In this document: piece by piece, positions 9,092 to 20,355 of the stretch
Numbering within the stretch: position 1 is the first letter of the stretch
How the letters are laid out: each line of letters begins with the position of its first letter
From: Xestospongia bergquistia
Taxonomy: Eukaryota > Porifera > Demospongiae > Haplosclerida > Petrosiidae
DNA length: 64,000 bases
Assembly: GCA_963965975.1 (NCBI GenBank)
Contig: OZ014420.1
Location: 7,032,001 to 7,096,000 of the forward strand
Direction of reading: 5' to 3'
Notes under the pieces: model-generated
Database searches by the model: none
What the model was told of the DNA's origin: nothing
Seen by the model: only the letters and a program-made list of their open reading frames with translations
Translations under genes and position numbers: made by a program

Positions 9092-11506
9092 TTAAAGAAG
9101 CATTTTAAAAGGTTTTTCAAGATAGGATTTAAATGCAGCTAACCACTGAGCCCCAACAGCTCCATCTACAACACGATGATCACAACTCAGAGTCACACTC
9201 ATCACAGATGCAGCATAATAACTAAACAAGAAAAATCATGTGACAACCACATGAAAATCATGTGACATGATACTCACCCATCTGTCTTATCATTATCTAC
9301 AAGTAATCTTCTATCAGTACTGCCCACGGCTAATATACAAGACTAAACAGATATAATGTATGAAGTTAATAAATGTTATCACAGTATCTCTTACTTGAGG
9401 TGGATTAATAACAGCAGAAAAATTGCGTATACCATACATACCAAGGTTAGAAATAGTGAATGTTCCTCCTTGGAACTCATGAGGTTGGAGACGTCCTGTA
9501 CGAGCTTTCTCGGCTAGTTCTCTCATTTCAATACTAATAGTTTTCAAACCCTAGTATAATGATTATATAAAAGAATGAACTTTTAAGGTATAATTTACTT
9601 TACTCTCTGCATTGAATATAATAGGTGTTATAAGACCACCTTCAGTACTAACAGCTATGCTAACATCAGAGCTATAGTAACGCCGAACAAAGGACTCCAT
9701 CCAAGATGAATTAACTTCTGGTACATCTTGAAGTGCCAGACTCGATGCCTTTATAATAAAATCATTGACAGAAATTTTTGTATTGTTCGTGTCATCATTA
9801 TTAATGTCTTTTCTCAGTCTGTAATGGAGAATGAAATGGATGAATAGGTTGAATCAAATGGACATACCTTAAGACTTCGTCCATTAACACATCAATAGAA
9901 AGATAATAATGAGGAACAGTTTGTTTTGATTGTAACAAACGAGCAGCTATTGTCTGTTAGCAAAAAGTCACATGACCTGTCATATGATCCGATAAGGACT
10001 CACCTTTCTCATTCCAGACAACGGAATGTCTTCAAATCCAGTAGTGGGTGGGGTCACCATGGAAGGTGCCACTACAGAAGGTGTTCCCTTTAATACATCT
10101 TTAGACGTAATGCGCCCACTTGGACCAGTACCTTGTACTGTCTATGAAAGAGGAGAGGCTATGAAAATCGTTATTTATATCTTATAGTATTCACTTGTAA
10201 ATCAATCCCTTTTTCTGAAGCTATTTTCCTTGCATACGGACTAGCAATAATCCTTCCAATGGGACCCTGTGATGGTGTGGGTGTGATAGGAACTGTTGGT
10301 GATGGTGTTGTGGTAGATGCTGGTATTGGAGATGGTGAGGGTGGTGTGGGTGTCGGTGTGGAAGGTGATGGTGCTGGGGATCCAATATCGGCAGGTGGTT
10401 GGTAGTCTTTAAAAGCTGCAATGTCAGACTCATTTTCAACAATAATAGCCAGCAACTGTTATTGAAAAACATCTGTCCATTTATCCATTTATGTGTCCAT
10501 TCTTACTTTCCCTAATGGTAGATCTTTAGTACCAGCTGCTACAATAATCTTTGCTAGATATCCAGTACTTGGTGTCTCCATATCCATAACAGCTTTATCC
10601 GTTTCAACTTGAGCTATGACATCACCTTCTTCAAGTATCTCTCCTTCTTCTTTCTCCCATTTTACGATAGTACCAGATTCCATTGTGGGAGACAAGGCGG
10701 GGAGAGTTACAGTCGAATGTTCAGGGAAATCTAAATAATTATATGACAATAATATTTTATTAATAACATAATTATACCTTGTAGTGACACTGTTGGTTCA
10801 GAAGGTGGAGCCTAAAAAAAGTGGTGTTTTATTAATTTTAATAATAAGATAGCTACATACAGGAGTGGGTGTGGTTGTGGTAGGTGGAGTTTCTATATCA
10901 GTAGCTTGGTAGTCTTTAAAAGCAGCCACATCACTTTCATTTTCAACAATGATTGCCAACACCTATAAATATAGAATCATGCATCCATTTATCCATTTAT
11001 GCATCCATTCTTACTTTCCCTAATGGTAAATCTTTAGTACCAGCTGCTATAATAATCTTTGCTAGATATCCAGTACTTGGTGTCTCCATATCCATAACAG
11101 CTTTATCTGTTTCAACTTGAGCTATGACATCACCTTCTTCAAGTATGTCTCCTTCTTCTTTCTCCCATTTTACAATAGTACCAGATTCCATTGTGGGAGA
11201 CAAAGCGGGGAGAGTTACAGTCGAATGTTCAGGGAGATCACCTGACACAAATGTACGACATAAAATTTGAGGAAGAGGAGACCATATGAAGTTGTTGTAC
11301 TTTGGAATCTGCCTATATAATGGAAACATCAATGAATTGTATAGATTAGTTCTCTCTCAGTGACAGCTGTACCATGTTTTAGTAAGGGATAGTCTACCTA
11401 CAGCTACAGTAGATCGAACTGCAGTCCCTGACCATCTGACTCCACATCTTCTCACCAAACATAGTCCAGTTCGAGCTTGTAAAACTATATTCCTCCTACA
11501 AAACAT
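9092..11506 (-). CDS. DLAT: Pyruvate dehydrogenase E2, dihydrolipoamide acetyltransferase
   Basis: The first exon (ATG 11506) encodes an Arg-rich mitochondrial presequence ([14 protein letters not shown]). Two lipoyl domains follow, each with the lipoyl-lysine motif [20 protein letters not shown], at about 11250-10890 and 10735-10395. Then come a Pro/Thr/Ser linker, the E3/E1-binding domain ([20 protein letters not shown]), a second linker and the catalytic domain. The catalytic motif [11 protein letters not shown] is at 9161-9181 and the protein ends LEKPFKMLL. This is the full E2p layout: it transfers acetyl from lipoate to CoA in the mitochondrial matrix. The two lipoyl-domain segments are nearly identical in DNA, including parts of their introns. 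Confidence 0.95.
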
Positions 11507-11575
11507 GATCCTCCCATCTGATGCTAATTTCCGGATACTAAATTACTAACTCCGTATAATCATTGGCCATCGAAG

Positions 11576-13939
11576 ATGGCTACTGAGGCAGCTACAGGGC
11601 AGCCTGCTAATGTACAGGCTTATCTTACCAAACATAATATATCTGGTCTATTTGAGGTAAGTTACAATATTTATAATGTGTATCTTAATTGATATTCATA
11701 TTTAGGACCTCACTGCTCTACTTGTCAAGAGTCTTCCAGCTGATCCTGTGGAATTTCTTATTTTAAAATTACAAGCTAAGAAAAAAAAGGTACAAACAAT
11801 CGACTGAAATTATTAAGACATGTTTTACATGTTATAAATACAGACTAGCAGTGCTACATCAATTCGTCCTCCATCAACTGGAGCTAAGAAACTAGATGTG
11901 ACAGGAACAGCTATTCCCTCAAAACCAACTGGTACGTCATTAATGCATTATATTGCTGTGATTTTATATCTCCTCTTTTAGCTGCTACAAGTAAATCTGC
12001 TGGCTCAACTCGTACATCAACTGGTTAGTTCACTCCGTATTATTTTATTGTTTAGTATATTGTTTAGGTAAACCATCAAGTACCTCGTCATCGACAGCTG
12101 CTTCTAAACGTCCTTCTACCACCCGACCCTCAACTACTCCTGCTGTTCCTAAACCTACAACCACTGGATCCAAGTCAACAGCTTCCACAGCTAAAAAGCC
12201 GAACTCTGCACCTTCTGGTGATAAACCATTACCTCCTTCTAGTAAAACTACTACATCAGCTCGTAAACCAACGACAGGTATTCCTACTAAAGGTAGTAGT
12301 ACTCCTTCTAAAGGCAGTGGTATTCCTACTAAAGGTGGGAGTGGCATACCTGCAAAAGGGGGTGGGGCCTCCCCTGGCGTTTCTCGAATCAAGAAACCAT
12401 CAAGTAGTCCCCAAGTCAAAACACAACAAGGAACCAAACAGCCAACACCTGTCGTTAAACCTCCTGCCAAAGCTGTGACCAATCAAAGGGTTAAAAAAGA
12501 AGAGCCAGTTGTTGTAGAAGTAAGAACAAATGAAGTTAAAATATCTACAGATGATGACAACAATGATGAAGAGGATATTGTTAAACCAGCTGCCACCACT
12601 GAGGATGACAGCGAAGATGAAGGCCATGAACCAGATGAACAAAAAGATACAATTGAACTCAATGAATTGTTATCAAAGTTAAAGAAGTAAGTGACTCCAC
12701 ATATAATGTAAAGTTTTAACTATATTTATAACAGATCTAAATACCCTCGTAAACATGGTCAAGAGAAAGTACATTTGACTAATCTCATTAAGACCACACC
12801 CACTTCAGAAGGGTATATAAGTGACGAGGAAGAGGAAAGCGATGATGATGTTTTGGAAGTTGTTGAAAGTTTAGATGTACTTGAAGAGGAAGGTGTGTAT
12901 TTAACTGGTGAGGCACGAAGGATGTCACTAAAGGTCAGTCACTTCTATTGTTTTATTCTGTTTATTAAATGTGATCTATAGTTGCCATCTGTCGGTCCAA
13001 ATGTTGACCTCAAGGTTCAAATATGTGCCCGCTGTGCTAAAGTCATTCCTGAGAATGAACAATCAACTACACTATCATCTTCTATGGTATCTAAATTGAC
13101 TTCCATTGAAGAGTTTGAGAGTGCTTCACAAGTTGCTAGTAAGGCATCTTTCCCACAGTGGGATAATGAGACCATGACATCTGGTCAGTTGATAATACAG
13201 ACATTGCTGTAGTGGGATTATGTTAATATGATATGGGAATATAATAATTTGATTATTAGGGTTACCAATAACAGCTAAACAAAGATGGAGTATGGGTAAT
13301 GTTGGAACTGCTGGCTCAACTCTCTCATCAACGATACAGTCAGAAGACACTTGGCAAGGATTGGCACCTATACCACGCCCATTGGTTGAACCCAGTGAAG
13401 ATGTAAGTACAATTATCGTTATGTATCTATTAAATTATTTTATTTAGGAGAGTGAGCTAAAATTACCTCCTCCAGTTGATTTCCATAAACCTGAGGAAGA
13501 GGAGGAGGAGGAAGAAGAGGAGGAGGAGGAGGAAGAGGAAGAAGAGGAGGAGGAGGAGGAGGAAGAAGAGGAGGAGGAGGGGGAAGACAAGATGGAGAAG
13601 GAAGAAGACGAGATAGAAGACAGAGGTCAGACAGGCAGTCTCACTGATGTGATGAGCAACGCATCTTGTTGTAGTAATAATTATAAATTATTCAATGTTA
13701 AATTTATCTCTTCACAGTTGAACCTGAGGACACTTGGCAAGGATTGACCCCTACACCACGCCCATTGGTTGAACCCAGTGAAGATGTGAGTACAATTATA
13801 ATATAACTATATCTATTAAACTATCATTATTTAGGAGAGTGAGTTAAAATTACCTTCTCCGGTTGACTACCATAAACCTGATGATGAAGAGGAGATAGAA
13901 GATGATCAAACAGGCAATCTCATTGATATAGAGGATTAA
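11576..13939 (+). CDS. C8orf34-like protein with RIIa/DPY-30-type dimerization-docking domain
   Basis: The ATG at 11576 starts MATEAATGQPANVQAYLTKH, then ISGLFEDLTALLVKSLPADP and VEFLILKLQ. This is an R2D2 (RIIa-like D/D) domain, closest to the one in C8orf34. Next is a long low-complexity linker rich in Ser/Thr/Pro/Lys with KPSTK- and GIPTKG-type repeats (about 11850-12480), then an acidic part and a conserved segment (ARRMSLKLPSVGPNVDLKVQ with CARCAK). Near the end one exon is present twice (DTWQGL.P.PRPLVEPSEDE at about 13349 and 13728), the first copy followed by a Glu-run. D/D proteins dock AKAP helices, often in cilia. The function here is inferred only from the domain. Confidence 0.7.
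13490..13600 (+). repeat. GAG/GAA run coding for poly-glutamate
   Basis: An almost pure purine tract of GAG and GAA codons inside the penultimate part of the C8orf34-like gene encodes about 30 consecutive glutamates broken by a single Gly. The strand asymmetry (all purine on +) suggests replication-slippage expansion. Confidence 0.85.
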
Positions 13940-14134
13940 CATGATGACAATAGTAACTGTTAACATACCTTGTTGTTGTAGAATACTCATAAATTATTCA
14001 TTGTTTTTACCTCTTGTAAAACAATCATTTCTATTTCCCAATTAGTTTTTTGTTTATAAAGTTTGATAATGTATTATTAAGTTGTTATATAAATAGAAAA
14101 AAAGAGATGATTTGCCAAAAAAATGTCAATACAG

Positions 14135-17100
14135 TTACTTTTTGTTACTACGTTTCTTAGTGTTACTTTTATTGGAAGCCCCACCCATTTTACCTCCACC
14201 CCCTTTAGGCTTAACACGATAAGCTGATGCATTTTCTTCCTCTTCAGACTCACTAGCCCCGCCCTCTGACCCCTCCCCTTCATCACCTTCCAGTGAAGAG
14301 GTTCTAGTCGCCTGCTTCTTAACAATTCTTTGTACATTGTAAGGTAAGGTGGTACCTTCTTTATTATAAGTACGAGTAAATGCTGCTTTGACCTATTTGG
14401 AATAGTATTAGTCATATGACTATTCAGCCTGTTGCTATGGTTACTCACCTTTGGATTAATTTGTGATAATACATCTTGTCGTCCTGAGTAATGAGATAAT
14501 TCTAACATGTTTTCCCAATCTTCTTTAGTGAGGTCATAATGACCTAAATTTTTCACAACTTCAGTCACACCCTCTGTGCCCTAAATAGTCACATGTTTGT
14601 CACATGATGATAACATAATAACTGACTTTGTATATTAGTGGGCGTGTCAGTTTATCGTGCAAAAAAGGCAGATAATCCATCCCAAATTCTAACTTATTAC
14701 AAGAGCAACTACAAAATGGACACAATGGACACATAGACAATAAAATGGATACATAAGACTTACACTAATCTAGTGTGTTGTTGTAGTTCTTGTAAATTGC
14801 GGTCATATTTTGTTCTCTTAGAATTATTTCCAAGCCATTGAGGAAACTCTGGTTTCCCAAGATTACCTCTAATTAACTCACCAGGTACAACACTAGAAAA
14901 TATTGCCTAACAATATTGATAATTGCCATGGTAACAGTGTTAATCTTATTATCTACATGTACCTGTGTTGGTAGGAGCTCCCAAGCATTATTAGATCGTA
15001 TCAGTCTAGAGACCAAATCACCTTGACCAATGGAGTCAGCAGAATCACTCATAATCTGTAGTAATTTGTGAGGAGAACTGAGAGAGAGAGAGAGAGAGAG
15101 AGTTAAGTCAGAGTGTATGTCTAACTTACTCTGCTGCTAAAGGCTTTACTCGGACATAATTCTCTTGGACAAAGAGAGGACCTAGTGAATAATCTTGGAA
15201 AAAGAGATTGGATTTTTCCATTAAATTCAAATCACGTTCTCCTTCAACAGGCATAAATACAGTCTTAATCACATCAAATGGACCCTGTACAAACACAACT
15301 TGTAAACCATTCCATTAATATCCAACAAGTACCATTTTGATGTGTTTCTTTACTCCTTGAGCAGACTCCTTAGCAATATCATAACTTAGATTTTTATCAG
15401 TAGCAGACCACACCGATAAATTATGTAATATCTAAAACAATAGCTCTCTATAAATTACAAAAATTCTTCACTCTACTTGTCTAATATCAGAACAAGAAGC
15501 ATTTATAATTTCTTGCAGTGCCAGAGGAGTAATTTTAATACCCTCTTTAAATGCAATTGACATCATGGGACCCTATAATATTATATTACCAGACCCTTCA
15601 TCAAAGATGGTCAATACCTTAATCTGTTCAGGTCTGGGTTTATAGAAACGAAGGTCATAACAATAGTTAGCAAGAGATCTTATCTTGGGATGTTGTCGAT
15701 CATTACATATGCAAATAATTGGTACTTGGGATGTCTTAATTAACTGGATCAATTCCTATTAACTATGGACTCAAACCTGTACCATTCAACAATAGGCTCA
15801 TACCTGTACTCCTCCTTTGTCCTCATTCCCAGACATCCCATCTACTTCATCCATGATCAGGACATGTTGTTTACCAGTTTGATCTCCTCCTAAAGTTAAT
15901 ATTTGCTGGTAGAGATGTCAGGACATCTATGACACACACATACCAGATAAAAAGGCATCCATTGATAATGATTTCAGAGAACTAGAGATAACCTCTTGCA
16001 AAGTCTTCTTACTTCGAGCAGCACTGGCATTGAGTTCTATGTAAGTATAACCAGCTTCCTAAGCAAACAGTGATGTCATTTTTGTTAAGAGTTACTTACT
16101 TTACACACTAAAACAGCTGATGTTGTTTTACCAATACCAGGAGGACCTGATAATAATGCTGCCTTGTAAGATGACCCATCACCTTGACCAAATCGGCCTA
16201 AAGATTTTAACAAATTATATTAACAATTGTAATGATATAATTACCACCACCACGAGCTATAGGTTTTTTATTAGTTCCTGGTCCGTGGTTAGAGTACCAG
16301 TCCCTTAACCAGTTAGCTAGTTTCTGTACGTTACTTTTGTCTCCTTTCTGTCCAATTATTTGCTTAGTTGATGTTGGTGCATATTTGTCGACCCAGAGGA
16401 GATTATCTACAAAGGTCAAAGGTCAATAGATGTCAACATTAACAACTTCAGATACCTGTAGTTTTAATGATTGATTTGGTGGTAGTAGTGGGAGTGGTTG
16501 CTATATCCAATGTTTTAGATGGTGGTGGTCTAGTTGGTGTAACAGGATGCACTGGAGACTTTGCTTTTGTCTTAACAGAAGTGGGTGGAGTTGTTCCACC
16601 TTCTGTCTTAATTGCAGTGGGTGTGGTAGCTCTGCACTTAGCCTTATTGGAAGAGACTGGAGTTGCTCCACCCTTTGTCTTGCCAGAAGAAGGTGGAGTT
16701 GCTCCTCCTTTTCCTGGACGTGTTCTAATGAGATCAAAAAGACCATCTTCATCAATTAATTTGGTGCCTAGCTCTTTAGCCTAAAAGAGAATGGATATAC
16801 AAATGGACTAAATAATGGACAGACAGACAGACAATGGACAAATAATTGTACATTTTATTGTTACCTTTTTAATTTTACTTTCACCAGCATCATCTCCCAC
16901 AACAAGATATGATGTTTTCTTGCTCAAACTTGTTGTCACACGTCCTCCATAATTTTTAACTAAATCAGCCGCTTCCTCACGGTCTAATGACTCACCCACA
17001 CCAGTAAGTACAAAGGTAAGACCAGCTAAACAATTGTCAGCTCCCTGAGAGAGAGAGAGAGATGATTTGATGAGTAGCAATATAACTATAATACTTTAGG

Positions 17101-18074
17101 TGTCTCCTTCGATCCTGGGGCTTTGGGTCCTTCTCGGTTAAGATAAGCGATATAACTAGCATGCCGACTAGGTTTGGGTGGTTCCTATAATTATACTAAC
17201 AAAATACTAATTAATATTAAAAGACACATACTGGAACATCACTAGTTTTCTCAGACCCCTTACTAATTTTTGGTGAGGGGGTAGCAGGGGGGGTTGGTGA
17301 TTTTTTAAGAGATGGTTTAGCAGGTGACACTTTAGGCGACTGTTTTATGTGCAATTTAGACTTGAGCCCTTGTTTTAGCTTTTTAGCAGGTGGTTCAGAT
17401 ATCTATAGTAACAAAATATTATGACTTTAAGTAATGAACATTGTTACTTGTTGGTTGGGATCATCATGATGAAGTGTGTGTGATTTTGTGGGTGACTCAG
17501 AAATCATAATTGGCTGTGAAGGTGATTCTGATTCCGTGGGTGACTCAGGAACCACAGTAGGGCTGGCTCGCTATGTACAGAGATATGAATAATCCAAATT
17601 TAGTAAAAGATACCTTTCTGGGTGACACACGAGTACGTTTAATAGGCTGTGTTCCAAAAAAAGCAGCTGGTGAGCTAACTTCTTGCCTTTTAGGATGGGG
17701 CTTATCAGTTTTGGGTGAAGTGAATTTGCTATATAATTTTTAGTTATTGAAAGATAATACAGGAGCTTACCCAACTTTCTTTTGAGGAACTTCCTCTTCC
17801 TCAGAGTCTAAAATGGGGGTACACATGAAGATATACAAAGATAAAAACACTCACCAGAGTCGTATTTTATTCTGGCACGAGTTCGAGGCTTTTTAGCCAT
17901 GGTTGGTTTTTGTTTTTTAACAGTATAAAAGTCATCTTCATCATCATCAATAATAACGGGGGCAGTCTGAAAATAAAACAACGTTTTATCTAATAATTAG
18001 TATTGCTACACAATAACCTTCTTTCTACTGGTCTTTGTTTCTTCTTTCTTGCCAAAAAAACTTCTAATGTCCAT
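14135..18074 (-). CDS. RFC1: Replication factor C large subunit
   Basis: It starts MDIRSFFGKK (ATG 18074), the typical RFC1 N-terminus and PIP-like motif. Then come a Ser/Pro/Lys-rich region with SPT and SPS repeats, a BRCT domain (CLAGLTFVLTGVGESLDREE, YLVVGDD, about 17055-16865), a Pro/Lys linker, and the AAA+ clamp-loader core: WVDKYAPTSTKQIIGQ, Walker A GPPGIGKTTSAVLV (about 16122-16146) and a DEVDGMSGNED Walker B region (about 15820-15860). The C-terminal RFC1 domain ends in a Glu/Ser then Lys-rich tail (NKSNTKKRSNKK). The protein loads PCNA at primer ends. More than 15 short introns; two have pure (CT)n tracts at their acceptors. Confidence 0.95.
15080..15102 (-). repeat. (CT)n tract forming an RFC1 3' splice site
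   Basis: On the minus strand a (CT)n run ends in CAG directly at the exon that reads SPHKLLQIMSDSAD. The microsatellite is the polypyrimidine tract of that intron. Confidence 0.8.
17046..17062 (-). repeat. (CT)n tract forming another RFC1 3' splice site
   Basis: The minus strand reads (TC)n then CAG, followed directly by the BRCT exon (GADNCLAGLTF). Again the microsatellite serves as the acceptor's polypyrimidine tract. Confidence 0.8.
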
Positions 18075-18559
18075 TTCTATACTAGTACAAACACGTGGGC
18101 TGTCAGAAAAAAATTGTGTAGAGTAAAAATTTTGGACCTGGCAAACACAAATTTTTGTAACTGTCATAGCAAGAAAATTTTTATTCTACCAATCAAAAAT
18201 TTATCCTGGGGCAAAAAGAATTACTGTCCTAGGATGAAACTCTCAAGATAATTTTATCCTAACGTAAAATATTTCAAACAAAATATTTAAAGTCACTTTC
18301 TATACTAAGACTAATGATCAAAGTATTGACTGAATTATTAATAGTTACATTAGCCATTAGAACTTAGCATGGACTTATGATTATTGACTGAGCAATGCCA
18401 TTTACATTTTATCACTTGTTCTTCTTAAATATTATTATTCCTTTGACTTGACTTATTACTACATTAAACTGTGTCCCATTATTAATAGTAAATATTGGAT
18501 ATTGTAGATGTGATCATATTCCATTCAACGATGTCGTTAATCATATTCATAGTACCGTT
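18075..18559. other. Upstream region of RFC1, no gene seen
   Basis: AT-rich sequence upstream of RFC1. The only open frame (18003-18251, +) overlaps RFC1 exon 1 antisense and has no recognisable protein. A short imperfect duplication (CGTTAAT..ATTCATAG, twice within 18534-18573) precedes the GC-rich segment. Confidence 0.4.
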
Positions 18560-19015
18560 AATGAGATTCATAGCGAACACAGTTGAGCCCCACAAGAGGC
18601 TGAAGACAAAATCGTAAGTACATATAAAAGGAAACCAAGACAGTCATGAGTGCCAGTGTGTTGTGGGCCAGCGTTCTGCAATGCATCAGACCTCTGAGAT
18701 GGTTACCAGCATACTCTACGGAGTATCCGAAAGGCCGACTAGGATAGGGCTGGTAGTCTCCCTTTAGACGAGAAGAGGCTGGTGTATTTGTGGTTCCCGG
18801 TTCCTGAATGCGACATTCCCTAAGAGCTGGAATCCCGTACGGCTGGTTTTAAGTTAGGGCGACGCTCCAGCCAGGATTACCTCGCGAAGACGAGGGTTAC
18901 CAAGCCAGGTGGCGGTCCCAGCTAGCAATAGCAGGGAATCCTGGAGCCTAAGTGGAAGCCTGAGTGGGTGAGCGAGTAGGAATCGTTTGGGCAACACACA
19001 AGGGTTTTTTTTTAA
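18560..19015 (+). other. GC-rich, highly structured segment: candidate ncRNA or retroelement relic
   Basis: This segment is clearly richer in GC than anything around it and has no long ORF. A TATA-like box TATAAAAGG lies at 18623-18631 and a run of nine T at 19005-19013, where a Pol III transcript would end. Visible pairings: TACCAGC 18704-18710 with GCTGGTA 18749-18755, enclosing hairpin ATACTC/GAGTAT with loop TACG (18711-18726); CCCTAA 18828-18833 with TTAGGG 18854-18859; GCTCCAG 18864-18870 with CTGGAGC 18941-18947; CCTCG 18880-18884 with CGAGG 18891-18895. I found no RNase P, MRP, SRP, U3 or telomerase RNA hallmarks. It could also be the 5' leader of a non-LTR retrotransposon. Confidence 0.45.
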
Positions 19016-19341
19016 TTTTATAAATCTTGAGAATTCTTTTTCGATATATAAATGTTAAATCTACTGACATTCCTAATAAGATTTATAAAAAATAATCTTT
19101 GGACGACACTGCATGGTGCATTAAGGAAGAAAGAGATACATAATAAATCTAAATGGATACATAAAAATGATGTCTTTTTATTTTGAATGAAATTATTGAT
19201 GAGGAATAAAGTAATACAATTAATTAATTAATTTAATAAAGTAAAGACATTTTATTTATAACATGCTAGTTAGTGTGTGATAATGATAAAATGGTTTGAA
19301 ATTGAGGAAATAAAATCAATATATACAAAATACAAAAAACA
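19016..19341. other. AT-rich spacer downstream of N6AMT1
   Basis: The stretch from the T-run to the N6AMT1 stop is AT-rich, with TTAATTAATTAA words and no ORF, motif or repeat that I can name. It probably contains the N6AMT1 3' UTR. Confidence 0.4.
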
Positions 19342-20289
19342 TTATTCAGGTTTTATAAATCTCAATACCATAAGCTGTTCATTATGAGCTCTTCTTTTCA
19401 TAACAACTTCTGATATTAATCCATTATTATGTAATATAGCACATATATTATCTATAAAAGATATTAATAAAAATAATATAATATAATGATGTACCAGGAT
19501 TATTTTCCTTCACAACTACAAGATAAAAAATACCACCAGAGCTTAGTAAATTACTAACTTGTGGTAACAGACAATTAATAACCTAAATTAAACATTTATA
19601 ACTAGTAATAATGTTATTATAAAGTCGACAATGCTCAAAATGATAACTACCTCTCTTCCTTCCAGTCCACCTGCCCAAGAAGCAGTCAAACCAGTTCCAC
19701 CAACCTGTAGACTACACTAATTTATATAATATATCACATATTAATACTTCATTGGAGGGGGTTGGGACATACGGAGGATTAAAGAGGAGAACATCGATGC
19801 CTCCTGTTAATTGTGATCTTAATGAAGTCAACTATATTATTATATTACAATAATGGTCTTATAAATGTAATAGTTATTTACCATATCGTCACAGATACAG
19901 TCTGCATAATAGACAGTATTATGTAATAAAGTACGCTGAGTACATTCAACTGCCTTTGAATTTATATCAACTGCCCTACATAATAATTATTATAATATTT
20001 TCAGTAATAAAATACATACAAGTAATAGGCAGATTGCCCAAGAAGTGAGGCCAAAAATGTAATGACCACTCCAGATCCGGAACCTATTTCAACACAAATA
20101 CTGGGTCTAGTAACACAATATTATTTCGAACAACATCCAAAGTAATTCATACCCTCTCTTCCTTAGCAGGTCCAGATCCTGTTCCAAGGCGTCTAGAAAT
20201 AGGAATGAGTCTTCAGCAGGTTCATATATCTCTTGGTAATCATCAGAACGCAAATGAGAAACATTTGGAGTAGGAAACTGTATAGCCAT
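19342..20289 (-). CDS. N6AMT1: eRF1 glutamine methyltransferase (HEMK2)
   Basis: The start at 20289 gives [13 protein letters not shown], then [18 protein letters not shown], the family's opening. The SAM-binding glycine motif is [11 protein letters not shown]. The catalytic [12 protein letters not shown] has its NPPY at 19769-19780. [16 protein letters not shown] and a strand [11 protein letters not shown] follow, and the protein ends VLRFIKPE. It methylates the GGQ glutamine of release factor eRF1 with TRMT112; a histone H4 lysine activity is also reported for the family. In-frame ATG 20334 could extend the protein by 15 residues, but the family's start fits 20289 better. It is divergent from PDCD2L. 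Confidence 0.93.
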
Positions 20290-20304
20290 TTCTGTAATCT
20301 TCAA

Positions 20305-20342
20305 CCACGTGGTTAACTTACTCGTATTCTTCATCCACGTGG
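20305..20342. promoter_or_regulatory. Two CCACGTGG boxes between N6AMT1 and PDCD2L
   Basis: The 8 bp palindrome CCACGTGG occurs at 20305-20312 and 20335-20342, exactly 30 bp apart, in the 66 bp between the divergent starts. It contains the CACGTG E-box bound by bHLH-ZIP factors (USF/MITF/MYC class). Confidence 0.6.
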
Positions 20343-20355
20343 TACGTTTCACAAA

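Noticed and set aside
10221-10472. His/Pro-rich frame on the minus strand
   Set aside because: Alternative frame of the Pro/Thr/Ser linker exon of DLAT.
12045-12482. Gly/Val/Leu-rich frame on the minus strand
   Set aside because: Shadow of the low-complexity linker exon of the C8orf34-like gene on the plus strand.
18003-18251. 82-codon plus-strand frame
   Set aside because: Antisense to RFC1 exon 1 and its upstream DNA, with random composition and no homology.
18560-19015. RNase P, RNase MRP, SRP, U3 or telomerase RNA
   Set aside because: None of their conserved blocks (for example the SRP helix 8 core or a telomere template longer than CCCTAA) could be found.
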